A stretch of 64,000 bases of DNA from an uncultured Oceanospirillales bacterium. GTDB taxonomy: Bacteria > Pseudomonadota > Gammaproteobacteria > Xanthomonadales > SZUA-36. The stretch spans positions 1,550,842 to 1,614,841 of the forward strand of contig CAJXKA010000001.1 of assembly GCA_913055655.1 (NCBI GenBank). The letters run 5' to 3'. Shown piece by piece: positions 1 through 8,361 of the stretch (position 1 is its first letter; the number at the start of each line of letters is the position of its first letter). Both the position numbers and the translations under genes were made by a program. The notes under the pieces are model-generated. The model ran no database searches. It had not been told where the DNA came from and worked only from the letters and a program-made list of their open reading frames with translations.

Positions 1-2369
1 CTGATTTTCTGACTGAAATTCGAGAGCGGCGCATCCTGCCGAGTGTTGGCGTGTACGTGGCTGGCTGCTGGGTGGCCGTTGAGATCATGGACCGCCTGGT
101 CGAGCGCTATGCGCTTTCGCCCTACCTGCCCGACCTGGTTTTCTGGGGCCTGTTTTCATTGATCCCCGCCGTTGCGCTGGTCGCCTGGTCATACGGCCGG
201 CCGGGCAAGGACAAGGCCACGCGGGCACAGAAAATCGGGGTGCCGCTGAACCTGCTGGCCACTTGTGCATTATTGCTGGCGATATTCGGCAGTAAAGACC
301 TTGGCAGCCCGCAGTCCGGACAGGACACGCTGCCGAGTGCGGCCCAGGCGACAACCGATCCCGCCGCGGCCGAGCCGACGTCCGACGAGGCCACCCGCCA
401 GCGCCTGGCCGTATTCTTCTTCGAAAATGACAGCGACAACCCCGAGTTGGACTGGCTGCAGTACGGCGCCACCGAACTGCTCACCCAGGACCTGCAACAG
501 GATGCGGCCCTGTCCACGCATTCGCCGTATACCTCGCAGCGCGGCGGCATGTATGGACGCCTGGAAGCTGCCGGCTTCGAAGATGGCCTGGGGGCGCCGG
601 CTTCCCTGCTGCGGGATATCGCCCGTGACGCCAACCGCCAGTATTTCACCACCGGCAGCCTGGACGAAACCGGCGACGGCATCCGGGTGACCATCGACCT
701 GTGGGAAACCGCCAGCATGCGCCGGGTCGAATCCATCACGCTCACCGGCTGGGACATCCTGGAGATGATGGATGAGGCTTCCATCCGGATTCGTGAACTG
801 GTCGGCTCACCGACCGTGTCGGAGCCCGGCCACGAAGACCTGCCGCTGGCTGAAACCTTCGGCGAATCCGAGGCCGCGCTGAAGGCCTACATTGACGGGC
901 GCAATGCGCGCCTGCTGGATAATGATATTGCCGCCGCCATTGGCCACCTGGACCGCACGCTGGGCATCGACCCGGGGTTCGTCCTCGCCCTGTTCTTCAA
1001 GGGCCAGTACCTGGTCGAGACTGGCGACATGCCCGCGGCGGCGGAGGCCTACACGGCCGCGCAGCCGCTGGACTATCGCCTGCCCGCTATCGACCGCGCC
1101 GTCCTCACGGCCATGTTCTACCGGACGACCGGGCAGAGCGACAAGCTCATGGATTTCCTGCGCCTGCAGGTGCAGCTTCGCGACGAGGTGTTCTGGCACC
1201 TGCAGTTGGCGACCATGCTGATGGTGGCCGGAGAAACCGAGCAGGCCGGGGCTCATTACGAAATCGCGCTACGCAAGGATCCGCTGAACGTTGACCTGCT
1301 CCTGCAGCTGTCGGACATCGAACGCTCCCTGGGCAATATGGAAGGCGCGCTCGAATACGCGCGTCGTTACAAGGCCGAACGCCCGGACGAGATGGATGCC
1401 CATATCAAGCTGGGCGACCTGCTCCGCGATGCCGGGGAGCTCGAACAGGCAAAAGCCGAGTACCAGCAGGCGCAGTTGCTGGAAAACGATTCCGTCACGC
1501 CCCTGCTGGCCCTGCAGATCATCAGCAGTCGCCAGGGCGACTACGCACGGTCGCGGCAACTGCTGGAAGAAGCCCACCGCATCGCGCGCACCGCCACGCA
1601 GAAGTTTTCGGTTCACCTGGCCGCGCACTACCTCGAAGCCCGGCTGGGCCGCATTGATGACGCGATTGAGCAGCTACGCGCGGCCGAACCCTACCTGGCG
1701 GCGTCACAACCACCTTTCGCCGTTGCCCTGACCATCCACAGCACACTGCTCGACCTGTCTTTGCGCCGCGATGACGTCGAACAGGCGAAAGCCATCGTCG
1801 CCGAGGCCCAGTCGATGATGCCCGCACCACCGATGAACGGCTTTATTGAACCCCTGCTGACCATCGTCACGGCCTACGAGGGTGACGCCGAAGCCGCACG
1901 GGAGCACCTTTCCCGGTTCGAAGACACGCTCAGGCAGTTGAACTACGAGGGCATCAATTTCCAGCTGGACCTGCTGGCCGGGGAAATTGCCTACTTCGAG
2001 GAAGATTACGCCGCCGCAGCGCCGTTGTTGCAGTCGGCAATCGACCAGATGGAGCAATCGTTCGTTGCCGGCCAGATCAATGCGTACGGCATGCCGACCC
2101 TGATGTCACACCTGGCCACCGCGCAGATCCTGGCGGGCCAGTTGGAAAGCGCGCAGCTTACCCTGGACCATGCGCTGCTGCGCGACCCCGCCTCTCCTTA
2201 CTCCTGGCTGGCCCAGGCCATGCTGGAAGACCGGCGCGGCAATGATGACCGCGCCCGTGAATTGGCTGACCAGGTACTGGCGGCTTGGGATGACGCCGAC
2301 CCCAATTTGTTCGGCCTCGACAAGGCCCGCGAACTGGCCGGCGTGGGCCCGGAGCGTATTGGCGGATAA
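1..2369 (+). CDS. TolB-like / TPR membrane-anchored protein, 5' end missing
   Basis: The frame is open from the left edge. The GTG at 51 is only the first in-window start codon, and the codons before it (reading DFLTEIRERRILPSVG) look like the start of the known membrane-anchored TolB/TPR family, whose N-terminus resembles an ELKRRNV-type motif before a first membrane helix. Two further hydrophobic segments follow (about residues 28-48 and 65-80 counted from 51). Next comes a TolB/FlgO-like domain (about 115-265, beginning RLAVFFFEND) and then many tetratricopeptide repeats to the C-terminus. In this family the N-terminal part is often an adenylate-cyclase or winged-helix module; here only the membrane and TPR parts are visible. 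Likely a scaffold or sensor at the inner membrane. It converges on the next gene with 5 bp between stops. Confidence 0.8.
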   Translation, partial: DFLTEIRERRILPSVGVYVAGCWVAVEIMDRLVERYALSPYLPDLVFWGLFSLIPAVALVAWSYGRPGKDKATRAQKIGVPLNLLATCALLLAIFGSKDLGSPQSGQDTLPSAAQATTDPAAAEPTSDEATRQRLAVFFFENDSDNPELDWLQYGATELLTQDLQQDAALSTHSPYTSQRGGMYGRLEAAGFEDGLGAPASLLRDIARDANRQYFTTGSLDETGDGIRVTIDLWETASMRRVESITLTGWDILEMMDEASIRIRELVGSPTVSEPGHEDLPLAETFGESEAALKAYIDGRNARLLDNDIAAAIGHLDRTLGIDPGFVLALFFKGQYLVETGDMPAAAEAYTAAQPLDYRLPAIDRAVLTAMFYRTTGQSDKLMDFLRLQVQLRDEVFWHLQLATMLMVAGETEQAGAHYEIALRKDPLNVDLLLQLSDIERSLGNMEGALEYARRYKAERPDEMDAHIKLGDLLRDAGELEQAKAEYQQAQLLENDSVTPLLALQIISSRQGDYARSRQLLEEAHRIARTATQKFSVHLAAHYLEARLGRIDDAIEQLRAAEPYLAASQPPFAVALTIHSTLLDLSLRRDDVEQAKAIVAEAQSMMPAPPMNGFIEPLLTIVTAYEGDAEAAREHLSRFEDTLRQLNYEGINFQLDLLAGEIAYFEEDYAAAAPLLQSAIDQMEQSFVAGQINAYGMPTLMSHLATAQILAGQLESAQLTLDHALLRDPASPYSWLAQAMLEDRRGNDDRARELADQVLAAWDDADPNLFGLDKARELAGVGPERIGG

Positions 2370-2374
2370 CCGGG

Positions 2375-2884
2375 TTAACGACCCCGAGGCTTGAGCACAC
2401 TGCCGCCTGAACCGGGCCCGTCGTCGGGTGACCCCGGTGGCCGACCCGGTCGGTCTCCACCGGGACCGCCCGGACGCCCGGGTCGACCCGGGCGATGGCC
2501 AGGCGGGCGTGGCCGATGGTGGCCACCATAGCGCGGCCAGAACGCCGGGTAGGACTCCGTCTCCACCGGGACCGGGACATAGACCGGCTCCCGTGGTCGC
2601 ATCGCTTCCAGTCGTTGCTGTTCGGCCCGGGCCTCTTCCCGCTCCTCGCGCTTCTGCGCCAGGTATGCCTTCGTTTCGGCCGGTGGCCCGCCGGCAACAC
2701 CGGACGACTGGGGTTGCAGTTCGACCACTTTCGCCTGTTCACCGCACGGCGTATCGGAAAACACCGGCCCGTCCTCGGTTTCGCAGTGATAGATCTGCGC
2801 AAACGCGGCGGGTGCGAATATCGCCATGCAGCCACCGAGCAGTGCGCCCGGCAACCGTTTACGACCTGTCCTGTGAGTTTTCAT
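2375..2884 (-). CDS. DUF4124-type exported protein with Pro/Gly/Arg-rich tail
   Basis: 169 residues. I chose the ATG at 2884 because a signal peptide follows directly (cleavage after AFA), an AGG-type ribosome site precedes it and a TATACT box lies 11 bp upstream; the frame is open further upstream but that part has no protein-like character. The mature N-terminus (QIYHCETEDGPVFSDTPCG) is the typical DUF4124 motif with two cysteines. Next come a charged, probably coiled segment (AQKREEREEARAEQQRLEA) and a low-complexity Pro/Gly/Arg/His tail of about 60 residues. DUF4124 proteins are periplasmic or envelope proteins of unknown biochemical role. The tail may be a disordered linker or surface-binding region. 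Confidence 0.8.
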   Translation of the reverse strand: MKTHRTGRKRLPGALLGGCMAIFAPAAFAQIYHCETEDGPVFSDTPCGEQAKVVELQPQSSGVAGGPPAETKAYLAQKREEREEARAEQQRLEAMRPREPVYVPVPVETESYPAFWPRYGGHHRPRPPGHRPGRPGRPGGPGGDRPGRPPGSPDDGPGSGGSVLKPRGR

Positions 2885-2894
2885 ACCTGTTATC

Positions 2895-2900
2895 AGTATA
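2895..2900 (-). promoter_or_regulatory. Putative -10 box (TATACT) for the DUF4124 gene
   Basis: On the minus strand TATACT ends 10 bases before the ATG at 2884, which would give a leader of only about 4-5 nt. The same hexamer precedes five plus-strand genes in this window. I see no convincing -35. Confidence 0.4.
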
Positions 2901-2952
2901 GGCGACCAAAGCTGAACAGGGGTTGAATGCTGTCCGGGATCCCTCCAGTTCG

Positions 2953-4152
2953 TCAGGCGGCCCGGGCGCCGCGCGTCCAGACAAGCGCCAGGCAGACCAG
3001 TGCACAGCCACCCTGCATGGCGATGACTGCCGCGACCGATTCGGGCAGCAGCGACGATGCACCGCCAATCAGCCCGCCGATAGCGAATTGCGCCGCGCCC
3101 ATCAATGCTGCCGCCGTGCCACCGTGCAGGTGAAAATAATCCATGTAACAGGCCTGGTTGTTGGGTGAGATCGCACCCATCGCACCCACCGTGACCATGA
3201 CACCGGGCACCAGTGTCCAGAGCCCGGGCGCCCACCACAGCATGAACCCCATCAGCACGATTCCACCGGCCTGCAGGCTGACCGCCCAGCGCAGTACCCG
3301 GACCGATTCAAACCGGTGCAGCAACCAGCGGTTGGCCAGGTTCAGGACCATCATGACGAGCACATTGGCCGCGAACAACAGTGCGAACAATGCGGCACTG
3401 GCGCCGAAATGGCCCTGGTAGATAAACGAGGCATGGGTCACGAACAGCATCAGGATGGTGAATGACAGCGACTGCAACGCGATGTAACGCAGCGCCGGGC
3501 GTGTCGACAACACGAAGACATAACGCCGCCAGACTGAAATCTTTGTCGCATGCGCCCCGTGACGAGGCTCGATATGCCGGAACACCACGCGCCGCAGCAA
3601 CACGATGACCACCAGCGCATAAAGACTGGTGAACACGAAAATTGACGGCCAGCCGAACCCCGCCAGCAGCAGTGTGCCGAGCGTTGGGGCGATGGCCGGC
3701 GCGATGATCATGACCAAACCGATCAGGCTGAAAAACTTCGCCGCCGACTGCCCCGACATGTGGTCGCGTACCAGCGCCGGCACGCACACCGTGGCCGCGC
3801 CGCCACCGAAGGCCTGCACCATGCGCCAACCCAGCAGGCCAGCCAGGGAATCGATCGTGGCAATGAACGCACTGGCCACAGCGAACACGCCCATCCCGGC
3901 CAGCATGACCACCTGTCGCCCCAGGCGATCTGACAACGGACCGGCCACCAGCTGGCCGAGCGCAAGCATGAACACGTACATCGCGATACTGAGCGAGACC
4001 TCGTGCACGCTGACACCCAGGTCGACCGCCAGCACCGGAAACGCCGGCAGGTAGGTATCAACCGCGAATGGGCCAATGGCGATGGTCAACGCCAGCACCA
4101 CCGCAATGCGGAAGCGCCGTGAAGTGGCTGCACGGCCATCGTTGCTGTTCAT
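2953..4152 (-). CDS. Bcr/CflA-type MFS drug/H+ antiporter
   Basis: 399 residues, the usual 12-helix MFS length. The start at 4152 (MNSNDGRAATSRRFR) is preferred over the upstream ATG at 4194 because AGGGGG lies 5 bases before it. Helix 1 reads IAIGPFAVDTYLPAFP, the Bcr/CflA signature. The conserved cytoplasmic loop 2-3 motif is GPLSDRLGRQ, and helix 4-5 has APAIAPTLGTLLL. The family exports drugs (bicyclomycin, chloramphenicol, sulphonamides) or small metabolites by proton antiport at the inner membrane; the substrate here cannot be read from sequence. It is divergent from yceH with a 96-bp shared promoter region. Confidence 0.9.
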   Translation of the reverse strand: MNSNDGRAATSRRFRIAVVLALTIAIGPFAVDTYLPAFPVLAVDLGVSVHEVSLSIAMYVFMLALGQLVAGPLSDRLGRQVVMLAGMGVFAVASAFIATIDSLAGLLGWRMVQAFGGGAATVCVPALVRDHMSGQSAAKFFSLIGLVMIIAPAIAPTLGTLLLAGFGWPSIFVFTSLYALVVIVLLRRVVFRHIEPRHGAHATKISVWRRYVFVLSTRPALRYIALQSLSFTILMLFVTHASFIYQGHFGASAALFALLFAANVLVMMVLNLANRWLLHRFESVRVLRWAVSLQAGGIVLMGFMLWWAPGLWTLVPGVMVTVGAMGAISPNNQACYMDYFHLHGGTAAALMGAAQFAIGGLIGGASSLLPESVAAVIAMQGGCALVCLALVWTRGARAA

Positions 4153-4213
4153 GAATTCCCCCTGGACTGAAAAACGGGCCGCCGGGTCCGCCATCCACCC
4201 CGGCGTGCTGGAC

Positions 4214-4219
4214 TATACT
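4214..4219 (+). promoter_or_regulatory. Putative -10 box (TATACT) for yceH
   Basis: TATACT lies 29 bp before the GTG start of yceH in the short divergent region with the MFS gene. No clear -35 is visible 16-18 bp upstream. Confidence 0.4.
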
Positions 4220-4248
4220 GCCGCAACCACCGCCGCCGGAGTAGTGCA

Positions 4249-4860
4249 GTGACCGAATTGACCCCTGTCCAGGCCCGCGTCCTGGGCTGCCTCGTGGAAA
4301 AGGAAAAGACCACGCCGGACCAGTATCCGTTGACGCTGAACGGGCTGAAGAATGCCTGCAACCAGAAATCTTCGCGTCACCCGGTGACCGACCACACCGA
4401 GGGCGAGATCGGCCACGCCCTGCGTGAACTGGAAGGCATGGGCCTGGTGCGGGAAGAATGGGGGGCGCGTGTGCCCAAGTACGCGCACCGCGCCGACAAG
4501 GCACTGTCCCTCTACAGCAAGGGCCTGGCGCTGCTCGCAACGCTCGTGCTGCGCGGGCCCCAGACGCTCGGCGAACTGAAGACCCACAGCCATCGCCTGT
4601 TCGATTTTGACGACCTCGACGACGTGCAGTTCGCGCTCGACAAGCTCATCCACGCAGAGCCACCTTTGGCCATGGCCTTCCCTCGCCAGCCGGGACAAAA
4701 GGAAGGGCGGTACGCCCACCTGCTCTGTGGCGAGCCTGAAGCACCACCCGTCGTGGCCAGCACTGCGCGCGCCGCGTCTTCGGCGCTTGCCGAGCGCGTC
4801 GAGGCGCTTGAACAGGCCGTCACCGAACTGCAATCTCGGCTCGACGCGCTGGAATCCTGA
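4249..4860 (+). CDS. yceH: YceH family protein (DUF480)
   Basis: 203 residues starting with GTG. The N-terminal MTELTPVQARVLGCLVEKEKTT and the following YPLTLNGLKNACNQKSSRHPV are diagnostic of the YceH/DUF480 family, which folds as two winged-helix domains (about residues 1-85 and 86-165). The C-terminal 30 residues form a short heptad-like coiled coil (ALAERVEALEQAVTELQSRLDAL). The function is not established; the winged helices suggest nucleic-acid or protein binding in the cytoplasm. It is monocistronic and diverges from the MFS exporter. Confidence 0.92.
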   Translation: MTELTPVQARVLGCLVEKEKTTPDQYPLTLNGLKNACNQKSSRHPVTDHTEGEIGHALRELEGMGLVREEWGARVPKYAHRADKALSLYSKGLALLATLVLRGPQTLGELKTHSHRLFDFDDLDDVQFALDKLIHAEPPLAMAFPRQPGQKEGRYAHLLCGEPEAPPVVASTARAASSALAERVEALEQAVTELQSRLDALES

Positions 4861-4982
4861 GAAGGCAGCATTCGTGCGGCTTGCCGCACCAACCCCGGAT
4901 TCTCGGCGCCACCGCCAACGCCCGGGTGCACACCGAACTGTCACACCGTCGACCCATCGTTGTCACGGCAGGCTGATGCAAT

Positions 4983-5020
4983 ACGACTCCCCAAACAGAC
5001 GTCAGTATTCGAGGAGTCGT
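4983..5020 (+). promoter_or_regulatory. Hairpin masking the ribosome site of the metallophosphoesterase gene
   Basis: ACGACTCC (4983-4990) pairs perfectly with GGAGTCGT (5013-5020), one base before the ATG at 5022. The 3' arm contains the only Shine-Dalgarno sequence (GAGGAG), so in the folded mRNA the ribosome site is base-paired. Loop of 22 nt. This could act as a thermosensor or a ligand- or protein-controlled switch; that is inference. Confidence 0.45.
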
Positions 5021-5021
5021 C

Positions 5022-7007
5022 ATGCAATCCAAGCCAACCCGTTCAAACGCGATACGCGCCGCCATTGCGCTGGCCGTCAGCGCCCTGCTGGTCATGCCGG
5101 CCGTGACCATGGCCGCCCCCAAGGGCGACCACGGCAAGAAACCACGAAAGCAACCCGGTGACGCTGGTGCGTTCACCATCGGCCTGCTGCCGGACACCCA
5201 GGGCGGCAGCACGCCGGATGGCCAGGCCCATGTAGCCATGCACCCGATGTCTGAAGTGCTCAAGCACCAGGACGCCGCGGGGGTCGACCTCGTCATCGCC
5301 CTCGGTGACCTGACCGACAACGGTTCCACTGTCGAATTCATGGAATGGCGCTCAGTCGCAGACGCCTATGCCGACAAGGGCATCGAATTCCTGCCGGTGA
5401 TGGGCAACCACGAGACCAGTTACGCGTATACCGCGGAGTGGATCGAGAACATGAAGGACTTCATTCCCGCCGATGCCGTGCACATGCCGGACTACGAGTG
5501 GGTCAACTACTACGTGATCCGCAACAACGTGCTGATCATTGGACTGGCCTATTACAACCTGCCGATCGCGTTCCCATGGATCCAGGACGTAGTGCTCGAG
5601 CACGAAGGCCTGGTCGACCACGTGGTCGTTGCCAGCCATGACGGCCTGATCGGCGCCAAGTACGGCCAGACACGCGAGCAGATCGTCGACGGCACCAAGA
5701 ACGACGACTGGGTGTACTCGGTGCAGCCGCAGATCCGGGAATTCTTCGCCGACCACGACGTGATCTACGTGCAGGGCCACGAGCACATGTACCAGCGTTC
5801 ACTGGTCACCGCCAAGACCACGCTGACCACCTATCCCTCCGGTTACACCCCTCAGGGCGGCAACTATCGCATGGACATGTACACGCAAATCATGGCCGGC
5901 AACGCCTCGTACAAGGGCTACGAGTTTCGCTACGGCGAACGTGACCTGGTACAGATGATCGTGTCACAGAAGAACGCTACGCTCAGCGGTGGCTCCACGC
6001 ATTTCGATGTCAATTCTTCATTGCTGACCTTCGACGGCGAGCGGGTCGACTATTCGTCCTGGTACGCCAACCACACGGCGAAGGGCAATGGCCCTGAATA
6101 CGCATTCGACGCCGACTGGAAACTCGGCGATCACTTCAGCCGTACCACGAACCGCTGCGAAACAGTGATCTTCCCGGATTCGATCCCGGAAGGCACCCGC
6201 CCGGTGCTGGTGCTGCAGCCCGAGTACAAGTCCCCTGAATGCCTGGCGGACGACGGCACGCGGGTGCAACTGGTGGGCGGCGTCAACCGCACCTTCAACC
6301 GCACCGATACCCGCCAGCGCGACATGGGCTACACCCCGGGGCTGACCCGCGCGGAAACGCTGAATGACCTGGTGCGCCTGGCCTACCAGTGGCTGTTCCA
6401 GTACCACCAGGCCTGGTCACCCAATCTCAATGGCCCCGCGCGAGCGCTGCCGGACGAGGCCAATGACGAGCTGGTCTTTCCCGAAACCACGACCGACCTG
6501 AAAGAGCACGTCACCCTGAGCTGGCTGCCGGCCACCCGTGACACGGTCTCTGACATCGTCATTGTCAGCGGCACGCAGAACCAGACCGGCATGTACCAGG
6601 GTGACTATGGCGAGTACAAGGACATCGAACTGGATACCGGGTTGCCGTTCTCGAACCCCGACGGCAGCGCCAAGTCACCCGTAATCCTTCCGGACTACGC
6701 CAGCGCCGACTGGGACCTGGGCACCGCCCTGTCAGACCCCTATGCGGTGATGCTGACCGGTGGCGCGTACAAGGGCAACACCAAGGGCATTGCCCTGGCC
6801 CTGCGCGCGGGTGAAAACTGGACGGCGGCCACCCCGCCCGGCTGTGAAGTCAACGCGGCCTGGGACGAATCGTACCTGGTGACGCCCCCCACCGTGCCGG
6901 CCGGTTGCCCGACTTACCCGCTGGTCGGTTTTGATGCCGATCACGGCAACCGCTGGTGGATTGTCCTGCAGGAAGACGCAGAACTGGCACTGGCGAATTT
7001 CCGCTGA
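5022..7007 (+). CDS. Secreted calcineurin-like metallophosphoesterase
   Basis: 661 residues with a Sec signal peptide (cleavage near residue 31, after TMA). The metallophosphoesterase motifs appear in order: PDTQ (D58), GDLTDN (95-100), GNHE (128-131), an ASHD histidine and GHEHMYQR (about 251), the dinuclear metal site of purple-acid-phosphatase-like enzymes. The DTQ first motif, in place of DxH, is common in exported members. The catalytic domain ends around residue 330, and some 330 further residues have several paired cysteines and no family I recognise. It probably hydrolyses phosphomonoesters or diesters in the periplasm or outside the cell. Only the strong GAGGAG site supports the start, and that site lies in a hairpin. 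Confidence 0.88.
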   Translation: MQSKPTRSNAIRAAIALAVSALLVMPAVTMAAPKGDHGKKPRKQPGDAGAFTIGLLPDTQGGSTPDGQAHVAMHPMSEVLKHQDAAGVDLVIALGDLTDNGSTVEFMEWRSVADAYADKGIEFLPVMGNHETSYAYTAEWIENMKDFIPADAVHMPDYEWVNYYVIRNNVLIIGLAYYNLPIAFPWIQDVVLEHEGLVDHVVVASHDGLIGAKYGQTREQIVDGTKNDDWVYSVQPQIREFFADHDVIYVQGHEHMYQRSLVTAKTTLTTYPSGYTPQGGNYRMDMYTQIMAGNASYKGYEFRYGERDLVQMIVSQKNATLSGGSTHFDVNSSLLTFDGERVDYSSWYANHTAKGNGPEYAFDADWKLGDHFSRTTNRCETVIFPDSIPEGTRPVLVLQPEYKSPECLADDGTRVQLVGGVNRTFNRTDTRQRDMGYTPGLTRAETLNDLVRLAYQWLFQYHQAWSPNLNGPARALPDEANDELVFPETTTDLKEHVTLSWLPATRDTVSDIVIVSGTQNQTGMYQGDYGEYKDIELDTGLPFSNPDGSAKSPVILPDYASADWDLGTALSDPYAVMLTGGAYKGNTKGIALALRAGENWTAATPPGCEVNAAWDESYLVTPPTVPAGCPTYPLVGFDADHGNRWWIVLQEDAELALANFR

Positions 7008-7020
7008 TACCCGCCGGGAC

Positions 7021-7051
7021 ATGCCACGACCGGCCAGGCCGGTCGTGGCAT
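7021..7051. terminator. Bidirectional terminator hairpin
   Basis: A perfect 15-bp inverted repeat (7021-7035 and 7037-7051, one base at the centre) sits between two convergent genes. It is followed on the plus strand by TATTAAA and a short T-rich stretch, so it can serve both strands. Confidence 0.75.
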
Positions 7052-7077
7052 TATTAAATACCTTTCCAGGACACCCC

Positions 7078-8361
7078 TTAGTTTACGGCCGGCTTTGCCG
7101 TGGCCAGCATCACCTTCATCATTTCCTCGGCGAACACCGTGGCGGAGTGGCGGATGGCCTCGCGGTCTGTCTCGTCACCGGTCTCGTAGGTGATCGCCGG
7201 TATGCCGTAGCTGGCATAAAACCAGTTCTTCGAGTTTGCCTGCTCGGCCAGTGCCGAGGCCTCGCGGGTGACAGGATAGTCCGGCAACCGGGCGAAGCCG
7301 GCCACGAGCCAGTCCCGCGCCACGTCGGGCGGGTCAGTCACGTCCACGTCGCGATGGGTGTAAAAGAGGTTGCGCTTCGTGCTGTGGAAGTCCAGCAACA
7401 GCCGGATTCGGTTGTCGTCGGACACGTTGGCGTCCAGCCAGGCCTTGATGGCGCGGGTTTCCGGTTGCGTGAACGGCCCCCAGTCACGGTTCAGGTCCAC
7501 GCCACCCGTGTTGTGCCGCCAGTGCCCCAGCGCAACACCGTCGGGATTGACCAGCGGCACCATCACCACCTGGAACCGCTCGCGAAACTGCCGCGCCAGT
7601 GCCGTATCGGCGAACACCGCGTCAACGAACGGCCGCATGGTCAGCGCGCCGGTCACCTCGGGCGGGTGCTGGCGGCCGATGAACATCACCATCTCGGCTT
7701 TTGGCGCGGTCTGGGCCAGCCACAGCGGTCGCCCGTGCGCCGACTCGCCCAGCAGCGTCACATCGACATCGCCTGTTTCAGCCAGGCCTCCCAACCAGCC
7801 CTGGTACCAGTCATCAGTGAGCAGCTCGCCGCCGGCGATCCAGCTGATGGGCTGGGACAGGGTCATCTCGATCTGCATCGCCGCGCCGTCATCAATGAAA
7901 CGTGCCTGGGACTCCGGCAATGGCGACCAGTTGACACCGTCCGTACTGAGCTTGGGCCAGTAGCGGGCATCGAAGCGGTCGACCTCGATTGTCATGGACA
8001 AAAGCTCACCCGCGGCGCCGCTGACACGCGCGGCGTACCAGGGTGAAGGGTTGATCGGTGGCGCGTTCTCCGGGTAGAGCGTCAACGTAAAAGTACCGTC
8101 CGCACCCGTTTCGCAATCACCCAGCTGGCCGCCGGAAAAATGTCCGTCCAGCAGGATATCGCCCGAACGGCAATGCACATCGGCGGGTGGTTGCCACGGG
8201 CCGCGGGCACGAATTTCAGCCGCGGCGGCGGCGGAGCCCATTTCGGCTTCGGTGCGCTCGGGCCAGTCCGGGTCCTGCGTAACCGTTGGTTCTGGCGTGT
8301 TGGCGCAGGCGGAAAGCATGGCTGAAAAGGCCACGCCCAGGGTGAGGACAGGTTTCATCAT
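7078..8361 (-). CDS. M14-family zinc carboxypeptidase, lipoprotein
   Basis: 427 residues. The start ATG at 8361 overlaps the stop of the upstream gene (TGATG), indicating translational coupling. The N-terminus MMKPVLTLGVAFSAMLSAC ends in a lipobox with Cys as lipidation site, so the enzyme is membrane-tethered, probably at the outer membrane. Zinc ligands: H and E in GRQHPPEVTG, H in DFHSTKR; catalytic Glu in ITYETGDETD; substrate Arg/Asn region VNPDG and VDLNRDW. About 190 residues precede the catalytic domain and look like the beta-sandwich N-domain of the AGBL/CCP-like M14 subgroup. It should remove C-terminal residues from peptides. Last gene of the minus-strand scavenging block. Confidence 0.88.
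   Translation of the reverse strand: MMKPVLTLGVAFSAMLSACANTPEPTVTQDPDWPERTEAEMGSAAAAAEIRARGPWQPPADVHCRSGDILLDGHFSGGQLGDCETGADGTFTLTLYPENAPPINPSPWYAARVSGAAGELLSMTIEVDRFDARYWPKLSTDGVNWSPLPESQARFIDDGAAMQIEMTLSQPISWIAGGELLTDDWYQGWLGGLAETGDVDVTLLGESAHGRPLWLAQTAPKAEMVMFIGRQHPPEVTGALTMRPFVDAVFADTALARQFRERFQVVMVPLVNPDGVALGHWRHNTGGVDLNRDWGPFTQPETRAIKAWLDANVSDDNRIRLLLDFHSTKRNLFYTHRDVDVTDPPDVARDWLVAGFARLPDYPVTREASALAEQANSKNWFYASYGIPAITYETGDETDREAIRHSATVFAEEMMKVMLATAKPAVN

Noticed and set aside
2885-3238. N-terminal extension of the DUF4124 frame
   Set aside because: It overlaps the MFS gene and lies upstream of a complete signal peptide and ribosome site.
6931-8046. 371-codon plus-strand open frame
   Set aside because: Antisense to the M14 lipoprotein gene, which has an intact zinc site and lipobox; the plus-strand product shows only GC-frame composition.
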